Source: Verrucomicrobiota bacterium (GTDB lineage: Bacteria > Verrucomicrobiota > Verrucomicrobiia > Opitutales > Opitutaceae). From it: 64,000 nt of DNA. Where the stretch lies: positions 1-64,000 of the forward strand of contig JAEWNN010000136.1 in assembly GCA_023457035.1 (NCBI GenBank). The letters run 5' to 3'. A model generated the notes under the pieces. The model ran no database searches and was not told where the DNA came from. It saw nothing but the letters and a program-made list of their open reading frames with translations. Each line of letters starts with the position of its first letter. Position 1 is the stretch's first letter. Positions 33,010 through 40,731 of the stretch are shown here, piece after piece. Position numbers and translations under genes: made by a program.

Positions 33010-35258
33010 CCAACCCTGATCCGTCCGATCCGGGCCCGGCGGCCGCCGGCGAGGGGCGCCGCCCCGCCCCCGCCCAGCCCGAGCACCGCGCCGGCGGCGA
33101 GGGCCACTACGGCTACGGCCCCGACGCCTACGGCTACGGCGAGCCGGACGGCTCGCCCCACCGCAGCCTCCGCGACTACCTGCTGATCCTGCGCGAGCGC
33201 ATGTGGTATGTGATCGTGGTGTTCCTGGTCGTGTGCAGCGCGTCCCTCGTCTACACCTTCAGCCGCACCAAGCAGTACACCGCCAGCGCCACCATCGAGA
33301 TCCTGCGCCGCGACGCCGTGGTCATGAAGGTCGCGGAGGTCCGCGACTCCGAGCTGCGTGGACCCGAGGATCTGAACACGCAGGTGAAGCTGCTCGAGAG
33401 CTACGCCATCGTCGAGAAGGTGGCCGAGCGCCTCGTCGGCGAGGACGCCAAGGCCTTCATGGCCCCGTACGACAAGGGCGGCAGCGGCGATCCGATCATG
33501 CCCCGCGAGATCATCGGGGCCAACCGCCTCATCACCCCGATCCGGCAGACGCGCGTCCTCGTCGTCAGCTACACCCACCCGAACCCGGTCGTCGCGGCGA
33601 AGGTGGCCAATCTCTTCGTCGACGAGTTCATGACCTACAACGCGCGCCAGCGCATGAGCGAATCGATGAAGGCCGTCGAGGACCTCAAGAACCGCGCCGA
33701 CACGCAGAGCAAGAAGGTCCAGGAGATCGGCATCAACATCCAGGCGTACAAGGAGCGCAACAACATGGTGTCCCTCGACCAGCGCAAGGACATCGTCACG
33801 GAGAAGCTCAAGGCGCTCAATTCGCTGCTCACCCAGTCGGCGGCGCGCATGAAGGACGCCGAGGTCCGCTGGCGGCAGGTGCAGGAGGCCCGGCGCGACG
33901 GCATCCCGTTGTCCGACCTCACCTTCATCGCGGCCAGCCCGCTGATCTCGAATCTGTCCCAGCAGGTCGCGGCGCAGAAGATCGCGCTCGCGCAGCTCCA
34001 GCAGCGTTACCGCGCCAAGCATCCGAAGATGCTCGAGGCCGTGCATTCGCTCGGACAGACCGAGGCCGAGCTGGCCCGCGCGCTGGTCACGGCCGCCAGC
34101 AACGTGCTCAGCGAGTACGAGACGAACCGCCGTTCGTATGAGCAGACTCGCGACGATCTCGCCGCCCAGGAGACGGAGGCGCTCAAGCTCGACCGGATGC
34201 TGCTCGAGTACAAATCCGCCCAGAACGAGCTGGAGGTGAACGAGCAGCTGCTCGCGAGCATCGTGGCCCGCATGCGCGAGACGGCGATGAGCGCCAACAT
34301 CGAGACGCAGAACGCCCGCCGGCTCGATCGGGCGCTGCCGCCGGGCAACCATTCCTATCCGCGCTACCTCACCAACATCGCCGCGGGGGTCTTCGGCGGG
34401 CTCGGGCTCGGCCTGGCCTTCGCGTTCTTCGTGGCGTTCATCGACGACCGCGTGAAGAGCGCCTTCGACATCGAGGCGGTCGTCGGGCTCCCGCTCATCG
34501 CCATCGTCCCGCAGATCCGCCGGCTGGAGGCGATCGAGAAATCCCAGGTCGCCCTCTCCAACGCCGACCCGCAGGCGGCCGAGGCGTTCCTCTCGCTCCA
34601 CTCCAACCTGCGCCTCAAGGACGAGAGCAAGAACGCCAAGGTCATCCTCGTCACCAGCACGACCCCGAGCGAGGGCAAGTCCTTCGTGAGCTCCAACCTG
34701 GCCCTCACCTTCGCCGCCCACGGCGAGCGCACGATCATCATCGACTGCGACCTGCGGAAACCCAACGTCCACCGCTCCTTCGGCGTCCCGAATCTCAAGG
34801 GCGTGATCGACTTCTGTGTCGGTGGTGCGGACCTGGAGTCGCTCATCCTCAAGAACCATCAGCCCAACTTCGACATCCTGCCGACGGGCGGGCGGGCGAA
34901 GAATCCCACGCAGGTGCTGAACAGCCCCGAGTTCGGCCGGCTCTTCGCGGAGTTGCGCAAGCGCTACGACCGCGTGGTCGTCGACACGCCGCCCCTGGCC
35001 GCGGTGAGCGACGCGATGGTCCTGCTGCCGCTCGTCGATGGCTCGGTCTTCACGATCATGTTCAACCACGTCCGCCGGAAGGCGGCGCAGTTCTGCGCGC
35101 GACGGCTCACGCAGACTAACGTGCCCTGCTTCGGCGCGGTGCTCAACGCGCTGAACGTCTCGGCCAGCGGCTACTACTACGCGCAGTATTACGATAAGTC
35201 CTACAAGGACTACTTCGTCGCCGCGGACGACGGTTCCGGTTCCGGCAAACACAGCTAG
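33006..35258 (+). CDS. Polysaccharide co-polymerase / tyrosine autokinase, Wzc-like
   Basis: The 750-residue protein controls export and chain length of the polymer. It starts with a disordered Pro/Gly/Tyr-rich tail. A Wzz domain with a first transmembrane helix (WYVIVVFLVVCSASLVYTF, about 72-90) and long coiled coil (about 215-440) follows. A second helix (NIAAGVFGGLGLGLAFAFFVAFI) leads to the BY-kinase: Walker A STTPSEGKS (about 549-557), Walker A' IIIDCDLRKP, Walker B VVVDTPPL, and the C-terminal Tyr cluster SGYYYAQYYDKSYKDYF for autophosphorylation. The second Tyr-rich stretch at the N-terminus (GHYGYGPDAYGYG) is unusual. It is the last gene of the operon, followed by a strong terminator. 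Confidence 0.94.
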   Translation: MTNPDPSDPGPAAAGEGRRPAPAQPEHRAGGEGHYGYGPDAYGYGEPDGSPHRSLRDYLLILRERMWYVIVVFLVVCSASLVYTFSRTKQYTASATIEILRRDAVVMKVAEVRDSELRGPEDLNTQVKLLESYAIVEKVAERLVGEDAKAFMAPYDKGGSGDPIMPREIIGANRLITPIRQTRVLVVSYTHPNPVVAAKVANLFVDEFMTYNARQRMSESMKAVEDLKNRADTQSKKVQEIGINIQAYKERNNMVSLDQRKDIVTEKLKALNSLLTQSAARMKDAEVRWRQVQEARRDGIPLSDLTFIAASPLISNLSQQVAAQKIALAQLQQRYRAKHPKMLEAVHSLGQTEAELARALVTAASNVLSEYETNRRSYEQTRDDLAAQETEALKLDRMLLEYKSAQNELEVNEQLLASIVARMRETAMSANIETQNARRLDRALPPGNHSYPRYLTNIAAGVFGGLGLGLAFAFFVAFIDDRVKSAFDIEAVVGLPLIAIVPQIRRLEAIEKSQVALSNADPQAAEAFLSLHSNLRLKDESKNAKVILVTSTTPSEGKSFVSSNLALTFAAHGERTIIIDCDLRKPNVHRSFGVPNLKGVIDFCVGGADLESLILKNHQPNFDILPTGGRAKNPTQVLNSPEFGRLFAELRKRYDRVVVDTPPLAAVSDAMVLLPLVDGSVFTIMFNHVRRKAAQFCARRLTQTNVPCFGAVLNALNVSASGYYYAQYYDKSYKDYFVAADDGSGSGKHS

Positions 35259-35305
35259 CCGGCGCCCGCGGCCCGGTCCGCGCGGCCTTCGCACCGCAGT
35301 CGCTG

Positions 35306-35338
35306 GGGACGGAGCAAGCCTCCGTCCCTTCTTGTTTT
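35306..35338 (+). terminator. Intrinsic terminator of the EPS export operon
   Basis: Perfect 9-bp stem gggacggag (35306-35314) / ctccgtccc (35320-35328), 5-base loop, then ttcttgtttt. Confidence 0.85.
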
Positions 35339-35383
35339 CGTGGCGGAACTCCGGAGAAACGCGGCGCCGCTCAGGCGGCACCG

Positions 35384-36388
35384 CTACTCGTGCCCGCGCC
35401 GCTTCGCGGCCGCGCGGCGCAGCCGGTCGTTGACGGCGATGCCCGCACCGGTCTCCGGGGCGAGTTCGGCGTGGAGGCGGCGCAGGCCGGCGCGGTCGAG
35501 TTGGTGGAGCGCGGCAAACAGCCGCCGCGCGGCCTCCTTGGCGCTGCCGCGGCGGGAGAGGATCGTCACTTGGGCGGCCGTCTTCGGAAGGCCCCGGTCC
35601 GGCGCCGCGAACAGGATGATTCCCTCGTCGGCCGCGGCGCGGCGCAGGAGCGCCGTGGAGATCCGGCCGTGCAGTTGCAGCGGTGTGCGTGGACTGTAGT
35701 GACGCGTGAGCAGGCCGGGGGCGCGCAGGGGGCCGGCGGCGACGATCGCCTCGTTGCGTACCGGCACCGGTCGGCCGAGCACCTTGGCGATTTGCGCGGC
35801 GGTGATTCCGCCCACCCGCAGGACTTCCGGTGCGGCCGGATCGGAGAGGTCGACGATCGTCGACTCGACCCCGACGTGGCAGGCCCCCCCGTCGATGATA
35901 TGCGGGATGCGTCGCCCGAGCCCGGCCTCGACGTGCTCGGCGGTGGTCGGGCTGATGAAGCCGAAGGGATTGGCGCTCGGTGCGGCGAGCGGCAGCCGGC
36001 AGAACCGTAGCAGCCGGCGCATCACCGGATGGGCGGGACAGCGGATGGCAACGGTCGGACCGCCCGCGGTGGCGACCGCGGGCACGAGCGGGCGCTTGCG
36101 TAGGACGATCGTGAGCGGACCGGGCCAGAAGGCGCGCATGAGCCGCCGCGCCTCGGTGTTGAGGAAGGCGAGCCGCGCGGCGGCCGCCACCGAGGGCACG
36201 TGCACGATCAGTGGATCGGTGAGGGGACGCTGCTTGGCGCGGAAAATGGCGCGGCAGGCGCGGGGCTCGAGCGCGTTGGCGGCGAGCCCGTAGACGGTCT
36301 CGGTGGGCACGGCGACGAGACCACCTTCGGCGAGGACGCGGGCGAGCCGCCGGAGGTTGGCTGTGGTTGGCTGATGGATCGCCGCCAT
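35384..36388 (-). CDS. L-threonylcarbamoyladenylate synthase (Sua5/YwlC type)
   Basis: The enzyme makes threonylcarbamoyl-AMP from threonine, bicarbonate and ATP, the first step of the universal t6A modification of tRNAs reading ANN codons. The 334-residue protein has the full YrdC domain (LVAVPTETVYGLAANAL, IFRAKQRPLTDPLIVHV, FWPGPLTIVL, VAIRCPAHP, LAAPSANPFGFISPTTAEHV, STIVDL) and LRVGGIT. A linker with RHYSP and a C-terminal Sua5 domain follow, so it is the long Sua5 type rather than the short TsaC. It lies 19 bp beyond the rpsR terminator on the same strand. Confidence 0.93.
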   Translation of the reverse strand: MAAIHQPTTANLRRLARVLAEGGLVAVPTETVYGLAANALEPRACRAIFRAKQRPLTDPLIVHVPSVAAAARLAFLNTEARRLMRAFWPGPLTIVLRKRPLVPAVATAGGPTVAIRCPAHPVMRRLLRFCRLPLAAPSANPFGFISPTTAEHVEAGLGRRIPHIIDGGACHVGVESTIVDLSDPAAPEVLRVGGITAAQIAKVLGRPVPVRNEAIVAAGPLRAPGLLTRHYSPRTPLQLHGRISTALLRRAAADEGIILFAAPDRGLPKTAAQVTILSRRGSAKEAARRLFAALHQLDRAGLRRLHAELAPETGAGIAVNDRLRRAAAKRRGHE

Positions 36389-36406
36389 GTGCCGGGGGGT
36401 GGACCC

Positions 36407-36437
36407 AAAAAAAAAGCCGGAGCGTGAACTCCGGCTT
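36407..36437 (-). terminator. Intrinsic terminator of rpsR
   Basis: On the minus strand a perfect 9-bp stem aagccggag / ctccggctt (36429-36437 and 36414-36422, 6-base loop) is followed by an uninterrupted T run reaching 36407. It separates rpsR from the threonylcarbamoyladenylate synthase gene. Confidence 0.9.
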
Positions 36438-36461
36438 CGGAAAACGGGCGGAGCCGACGGC

Positions 36462-36683
36462 TTAGGCCGCCAGGTGGATGTTGCGCGCGCGCTTGATGGT
36501 CTTGGTGACCTTGCGCTGCTGCTTCGCCGACATCCGGGTGTACTTGCGGGGAAGGAGCTTGCCGGTGTCGGTCGTGTAACGGCCGAACGACTGGGTGTTG
36601 TGGAAAGGAATCTCGTCCGGGGAGAGACTGCGGGACTTGGTCTCGGGCTTGGTCTCGGTCGTGGTCTCGGTCGTGGTGGTCAT
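36462..36683 (-). CDS. rpsR: Small ribosomal subunit protein bS18
   Basis: The 73-residue protein matches bS18 in its C-terminal two thirds: SFGRYTTDTGKLLPRKYTRMSAKQQRKVTKTIKRARN, shown here in parts as LLPRKYTRMSAKQQRKV and TKTIKRARN. These residues bind 16S rRNA and bS6. The usual FRRRKFCRF start is replaced by a low-complexity leader of Thr and Glu (TTTTETTTET), encoded by a ggtctcggtcgt-type repeat. The gene stands alone, without rpsF or rplI, between a perfect terminator and a TTGACT promoter-like box. The divergent tRNA-Ser lies upstream. Confidence 0.9.
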   Translation of the reverse strand: MTTTTETTTETKPETKSRSLSPDEIPFHNTQSFGRYTTDTGKLLPRKYTRMSAKQQRKVTKTIKRARNIHLAA

Positions 36684-36692
36684 ACGAAAGGC

Positions 36693-36724
36693 GCCGAGGC
36701 TCCGCTCTCGGCCGGGCAAGTCAA
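36693..36724 (-). promoter_or_regulatory. Candidate rpsR promoter
   Basis: On the minus strand TTGACT (36724-36719) preceded by an A-rich tract (aaaaggaaaaagggg) is followed after 19 bases by CCTCGGC (36699-36693). The A-rich part could act as an UP element. The TTGAC plus CCTCGGC combination also occurs at secG. Confidence 0.35.
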
Positions 36725-36829
36725 CCCCTTTTTCCTTTTCGCGTGCGGTCGGGCGGAGTTGCTGCGTCGGCATCGCGCTGCGGCGCGGGAAAATGTGGAG
36801 GCCGGGCGGTGTTCCGCGGGGAAAAGGCC

Positions 36830-36857
36830 TTGCACTCGACATGGGCGCGGCTTTCAT
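36830..36857 (+). promoter_or_regulatory. Candidate tRNA-Ser promoter
   Basis: TTGCAC (36830-36835) and TTTCAT (36852-36857) with a 16-bp spacer end 14 bases before the mature tRNA start, a reasonable position for a sigma-70-type promoter. Confidence 0.4.
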
Positions 36858-36871
36858 CCGGCGCAACTTTC

Positions 36872-36963
36872 GGAGAGATGCCCGAGTGGCCGAAGGGGGC
36901 GGTTTGCTAAACCGTTATAGGTGTAACAGCCTATCGGGGGTTCGAATCCCCCTCTCTCCGCCA
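36872..36963 (+). tRNA. tRNA-Ser (anticodon GCU), CCA encoded
   Basis: The 92-base sequence folds as a class II tRNA. The acceptor stem is ggagaga/tctctcc with discriminator G and an encoded CCA (36961-36963). The anticodon loop ttgctaa has anticodon GCU, and a long variable arm (tataggtgtaacagcctat region) and the T loop ttcgaat follow. It reads serine codons AGC and AGU. Confidence 0.97.
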
Positions 36964-37015
36964 GTTTCCGCTGCGGCGGCTGGCGCTTCCCGCGGACCAC
37001 GCAGTGGCGTTTCTA

Positions 37016-37687
37016 CTACGACTGTTCGTCGTCGTCGCGCGGGTGCTCCTGTTCCTGTCGGCACTCGCGGACGACTCGCAGGCAGATCTCGCGCAGATCG
37101 AAGAGGCGGGCCAACGCGTACCGGCTCAGCGGCGGACCGGCGTCGCCGGGCGCGGCATCGGCCGCGGCGTCGGGAAGCACCCCCATGGCGGAGTTGAGCA
37201 GACCGAGCGCCCGTTTGAGCTCGGAGATGCCGAGCGTGTTGTCGCCGAGGTCGAGCGACTGCACGCCGAGCACGACGGCCATCTCGGCCCGGTGCAGGCG
37301 GCGCAACAGCGTGAACGCCTGCGCGGGGGCGATCCCTTCTCCGGCGACCACCGCCGTCTCCAGCCTTTCGATCAGGCTGGCGAAGAGCGCGCGGGTGGCG
37401 ACGTAGACCGGGTTGCGGTGCAGCGTGTAGGGGTCGAGATCGTCGGAGTCGAAGTCGTCGTCCTCCTCGCCGTCGAGATCGCCGTCGAGCGTGGGCTCCC
37501 ACCCGAGTTGGCGGGCCACCTCGTCGAGGCGGTCGGCCGATTCGGCGGCCTGATCGTAGCAACGGCGGTACTCGGTCACGGCCTCGTCGCGTTGCCGCAG
37601 GTAACGCTCCCAGTCGAACTCGTTCCAAACGAGTTCGCCATGCTCCTCACCATCGTCGGGACTGCTGTTGTTGCTGGAGTTGTTCAT
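37016..37687 (-). CDS. Conserved-looking hypothetical protein with acidic linker
   Basis: A 223-residue protein starting at the ATG at 37687. The N-terminus is Asn/Ser-rich. Residues about 20-65 are a charged helix (WERYLRQRDEAVTEYRRCYDQAAESADRLDEVARQL), and residues 70-90 are almost all Asp/Glu. The C-terminal half is helical, with VYVATRALFASLIERLETAV, LLRRLHRAEMAVVLGVQSL and LSRYALARLFDLREICLRVV. No signal peptide, membrane helix or catalytic motif is seen. It is divergent from acyP. Codon usage matches neighbouring genes, so it is real, but no function can be offered. Confidence 0.65.
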   Translation of the reverse strand: MNNSSNNSSPDDGEEHGELVWNEFDWERYLRQRDEAVTEYRRCYDQAAESADRLDEVARQLGWEPTLDGDLDGEEDDDFDSDDLDPYTLHRNPVYVATRALFASLIERLETAVVAGEGIAPAQAFTLLRRLHRAEMAVVLGVQSLDLGDNTLGISELKRALGLLNSAMGVLPDAAADAAPGDAGPPLSRYALARLFDLREICLRVVRECRQEQEHPRDDDEQS

Positions 37688-37856
37688 GGCGTGCGGGGCC
37701 GAGGGCCTCGGCCGCGCAGTGTGAATCCGGCGGGGGGCAAGGAAAGGGAAATAACCGCGTTTGGACGCGCGACGCACGGAACGTGCGTTCCGGGTTGAGT
37801 TTGCGCATGATTTTGGGCGTGATGATGCCGCTTCAAGTCACTCCCTTCTCGGCCGC

Positions 37857-38132
37857 ATGAGCGAAGTCCAGCACGAGACCGTCTATTTCACCGGGCATGT
37901 CCAGGGCGTGGGGTTCCGTTACACCACGAGCCAGGTCGCGAAGGAGTACGAGGTCACCGGCTTCGTGCGCAACCTGCCCGACGGGCGGGTGCACCTCGAG
38001 GTCGAGGGCGAGAAGCCCGAGATCGAGGCCTTTCTGCGCGGGCTCGCCGAGGCCATGCCGGGCTACATCCGCAAGACCGAACGCAGCGGCGAGCGGAGGT
38101 CGCCGCAGTTCTCGGGATTCACAATCCGGTGA
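37857..38132 (+). CDS. acyP: Acylphosphatase
   Basis: The 91-residue enzyme hydrolyses acyl phosphates. The signature GHVQGVGFRYTT carries the phosphate-binding Arg, and FVRNLPDGRVHLEVEG carries the catalytic Asn, at the family positions. The length is typical. An in-frame upstream ATG at 37761 would add 32 residues without support. It is followed 21 bp later by an ABC transporter gene, with which it may share a transcript. Confidence 0.94.
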   Translation: MSEVQHETVYFTGHVQGVGFRYTTSQVAKEYEVTGFVRNLPDGRVHLEVEGEKPEIEAFLRGLAEAMPGYIRKTERSGERRSPQFSGFTIR

Positions 38133-38153
38133 CGGCCTGAGGCAACCGGAGGC

Positions 38154-39056
38154 ATGGCGATGGCGGCAAACAAGACCGATCCGGCGCAGCGCCCTCCCGC
38201 CATCGAGATCCGGCGCCTGACCAAGGACTATCCGCTCCCCGGCGGGCGCCAGCGGGTGCGCGCCGTCGACGACCTCTCCCTGCGCGTCCACCCCGGGCAA
38301 GTCTATGGGCTGCTCGGGCCCAACGGCTCGGGCAAGAGCACCACGCTCAAGGCCCTGCTCGGGCTGCTGCGGCCGACGCTGGGCGACTGTCTCCTCGCGG
38401 GCGTGCCCGGCTCCGACCCGGCCGCGCATCGGGCGATCGGTTACCTGCCGGAGGCGCCGTATTTCCCGCGGTTCCTGAGCGGGCGCGAGCTGCTGCGTTT
38501 CCACGCGAAACTGGCGGGCGTGCCCCGTGCGGGGCGGGAGGAGCGGATCGCGGCGCTGCTCCGGCGCGTCGGGCTGGCCCATGCGGCCGACCGGCGGGTC
38601 GGCGCCTACTCGAAGGGCATGCTGCAGCGCGTCGGCCTCGCACAGGCGCTTGTGGCCGATCCTCCGATACTGATCCTCGACGAGCCGACCGCGGGCGTCG
38701 ACCCGGGCGGGGCGGCCGACATCGCGGCGCTGATCCTCGAGCAGAAGGCGCGCGGCCGGACGGTGCTGCTTTGCTCGCACCTGCTCACGCAGATCGAGGA
38801 GATCTGCGACCGGGTGGCGATCCTGCACCGTGGGCGGTTGTTGGCCGAGGGCGCGCTGGACGAGTTGCTCGGGCGCTGTGGTCGGCAGTCGCTTGTCGTG
38901 GAGAACCTGCCGCCGGAGGAACTCGCCGCCTTCGAAGACTGGCTGGCCGAACGGGGCGGGCGACTGCACGCGGTGGAGCGGCCGGCGGCGCGGCTGGATC
39001 GTTATTTTCTCGAGACGGTCGAGCGGGCCGAGCGGGAAGGGGATGCCTCCCGATGA
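38154..39056 (+). CDS. ABC transporter ATP-binding protein (export type)
   Basis: The 300-residue ATPase has Walker A GPNGSGKST (about 56-64), the signature AYSKGMLQRVGLAQALV, Walker B ILILDEPTAGVDP and the H-loop LCSHLLTQIEE. A C-terminal extension (about 235-300) resembles that of multidrug/NatA-type exporters. It overlaps the permease gene by 4 bp (ATGA). Together they form an ABC-2 exporter whose cargo cannot be deduced. The downstream genes overlap or abut, making one transcription unit through menA. Confidence 0.92.
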   Translation: MAMAANKTDPAQRPPAIEIRRLTKDYPLPGGRQRVRAVDDLSLRVHPGQVYGLLGPNGSGKSTTLKALLGLLRPTLGDCLLAGVPGSDPAAHRAIGYLPEAPYFPRFLSGRELLRFHAKLAGVPRAGREERIAALLRRVGLAHAADRRVGAYSKGMLQRVGLAQALVADPPILILDEPTAGVDPGGAADIAALILEQKARGRTVLLCSHLLTQIEEICDRVAILHRGRLLAEGALDELLGRCGRQSLVVENLPPEELAAFEDWLAERGGRLHAVERPAARLDRYFLETVERAEREGDASR

Positions 39057-39907
39057 GCGCCGTCGACAGGGGATCGCTGCGCTTCTCGTTCCGCCGGGTG
39101 GGCGTGTTCGCCGCGCATGCGTTCCTCGATGCGGTGCGACAGCGCGTGTTCCAATTCACGACGCTGCTGGCGGCGGGGCTCGTCGTCGGCAGCCTGGGAC
39201 TGCGCGAACTGGACTTCGGCGGCGCGGAGCTGAAGTTCGTGGCGGACTTCGGCCATGGCGCGCTGGTGCTCTTCGGCTCGGTGCTGACGATCGCGACGAC
39301 GGTGCAGCTTCTCGGCGGTGAACTGGAGAACCGCACCGTGCTGCCGGTGCTGGCGCGGCCCGTGCGGCGCAGCGAGTTCATCTGCGGCAAGTTTTTCGGC
39401 GCATGGGCGGTCGTGCTGGTGTTCTGCGCAGCCGTTACGGCGGTGCTGCTGGGCGCGCTCTGGCTGGGGGCGCAGGCGTTGCCCCCTCCGCTCGCGGACG
39501 CGCCGTCGGTGTCGGCGGCCGCGGTCCCGTACGCCGGGGTGCTGCTCGGCGGAGCGCTCCAGGGCGTGAAGTTCGGACTGCTCGTGGCGATGGTGTTGCT
39601 GGTCGGCAGCTACGCGCGCTCGAACCTGTTTGCGCAGGCGACGAGCTTCCTCGTGCTGGTGATCTGTCATCTGCAGTACCTCGCGCGCGACGCCTGGCAG
39701 ACCGGACACGGCTGGCTGGAACGGTTCGGTGGCGGGCTGATCGGGCTGGTGTTCCCCAACTTCCAGCTTTTCGGCGGCGAGCATCTGACTGCCGGAACCG
39801 ACGGTGCGGCGCTGGCGCTTGGCGGTCGGGTGGCGCTCTACGGGCTGGCCTACACGGCGGCGTTCCTGACGCTGGCGGTGTGGAGTTTCCGCCGGCGCGA
39901 GATCTGA
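39053..39907 (+). CDS. ABC-2-type transporter permease
   Basis: The 284-residue protein has about six transmembrane segments: FTTLLAAGLVVGSLGL, ALVLFGSVLTIATTVQLL, WAVVLVFCAAVTAVLLGALWLG, VKFGLLVAMVLLVGSYA, FLVLVICHLQYL and LYGLAYTAAFLTLAVWSF. ELENRTVLPVLARPVRRSEFICGKFFGAW is typical of ABC-2 permeases that follow a NatA-type ATPase. Start overlap with the ATPase supports a stoichiometric complex. Confidence 0.88.
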   Translation: MSAVDRGSLRFSFRRVGVFAAHAFLDAVRQRVFQFTTLLAAGLVVGSLGLRELDFGGAELKFVADFGHGALVLFGSVLTIATTVQLLGGELENRTVLPVLARPVRRSEFICGKFFGAWAVVLVFCAAVTAVLLGALWLGAQALPPPLADAPSVSAAAVPYAGVLLGGALQGVKFGLLVAMVLLVGSYARSNLFAQATSFLVLVICHLQYLARDAWQTGHGWLERFGGGLIGLVFPNFQLFGGEHLTAGTDGAALALGGRVALYGLAYTAAFLTLAVWSFRRREI

Positions 39908-39915
39908 GGCGCGCC

Positions 39916-40731
39916 ATGCGGTTGATCCCGACAGGTATCCGTTCGTTGCCTGCGCTGACCCGCGCCGGCGCGATGCTCGGCGTGCTCGCCGCGGCAGGAC
40001 TGGCGCTGCGGCCGCTGGAGGCGCCCGCCTGGGCGGCGCAGGTGCGGCAGCAGCCGGCGCTGGAGTGGCGCAGCATGGAGGGGGTGATGGGGCAGGGGTT
40101 TTCGCTCGGGCTGCTCGGTGGCTTCCGGGCGCTCGCCGCCGATCTGCTCTGGCTGCGCGCCAACGCCAGTTGGGAGCGTAACGATCTCCCTGGCACGCAG
40201 GCGGCGCTGCGGCTGGTCGGCGCCGTGGACCCGCGGCCGGTGGCGTTCTGGCTCAACGGGGCGCGGATGATCGGCTACGACATGCCGCACTGGCGGATCG
40301 AGGCGCTCGGCGGCGAGGCGTCGTTGCCCGCCACGGTGGTTCGCCACGTGCACGCGGAGCACGCGCGCGCGGCCATCGCACACCTCGAGAAGGCGTTCGC
40401 GCACCATCCGGACCATCCGCTGCTGCACATCGAGATCGCGAACCTGCTCCTGCAGAAGCTCGACGACCGCTCCGGCGCCGCGGAGCGCTACCGGCTGGCC
40501 GCGCTCCAGCCGGCGGCGCCGTTCTACGCGGCGCGCGTGCATGCCGAGCTGTTGCGCCAGTCGGGGCGTGAGCGCGCCGCGTACGAGTGGCTCGTGGCGC
40601 TGCATCCCTCGTTGCCGCCCGAGCGCGCGAATCCCCACGCGATGGCCGACACGGTGCTCGCGCGCATCCGCGAGCTGGAAGAGAAACTCGCCCTCGTGCC
40701 GGCGGACCGTTACCAGCCGGGGCGAAAATGA
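39916..40731 (+). CDS. TPR-like exported/membrane protein linked to the ABC exporter
   Basis: A 271-residue protein with an N-terminal hydrophobic segment (AMLGVLAAAGLALRPLEAPAWA). The mature part carries GFRALAADLLWLRANASWERND, LNGARMIGYDMPHWRIEALGG, and two TPR-like helical hairpins (AIAHLEKAFAHHPDHPLLHIEIANLLL and AAPFYAARVHAELLRQSGRERAAYEWLV). It starts 8 bp after the permease and overlaps menA by 4 bp. This three-gene set (ATPase, permease, TPR protein) suggests a functional unit in the envelope, but the cargo is unknown. Confidence 0.72.
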   Translation: MRLIPTGIRSLPALTRAGAMLGVLAAAGLALRPLEAPAWAAQVRQQPALEWRSMEGVMGQGFSLGLLGGFRALAADLLWLRANASWERNDLPGTQAALRLVGAVDPRPVAFWLNGARMIGYDMPHWRIEALGGEASLPATVVRHVHAEHARAAIAHLEKAFAHHPDHPLLHIEIANLLLQKLDDRSGAAERYRLAALQPAAPFYAARVHAELLRQSGRERAAYEWLVALHPSLPPERANPHAMADTVLARIRELEEKLALVPADRYQPGRK

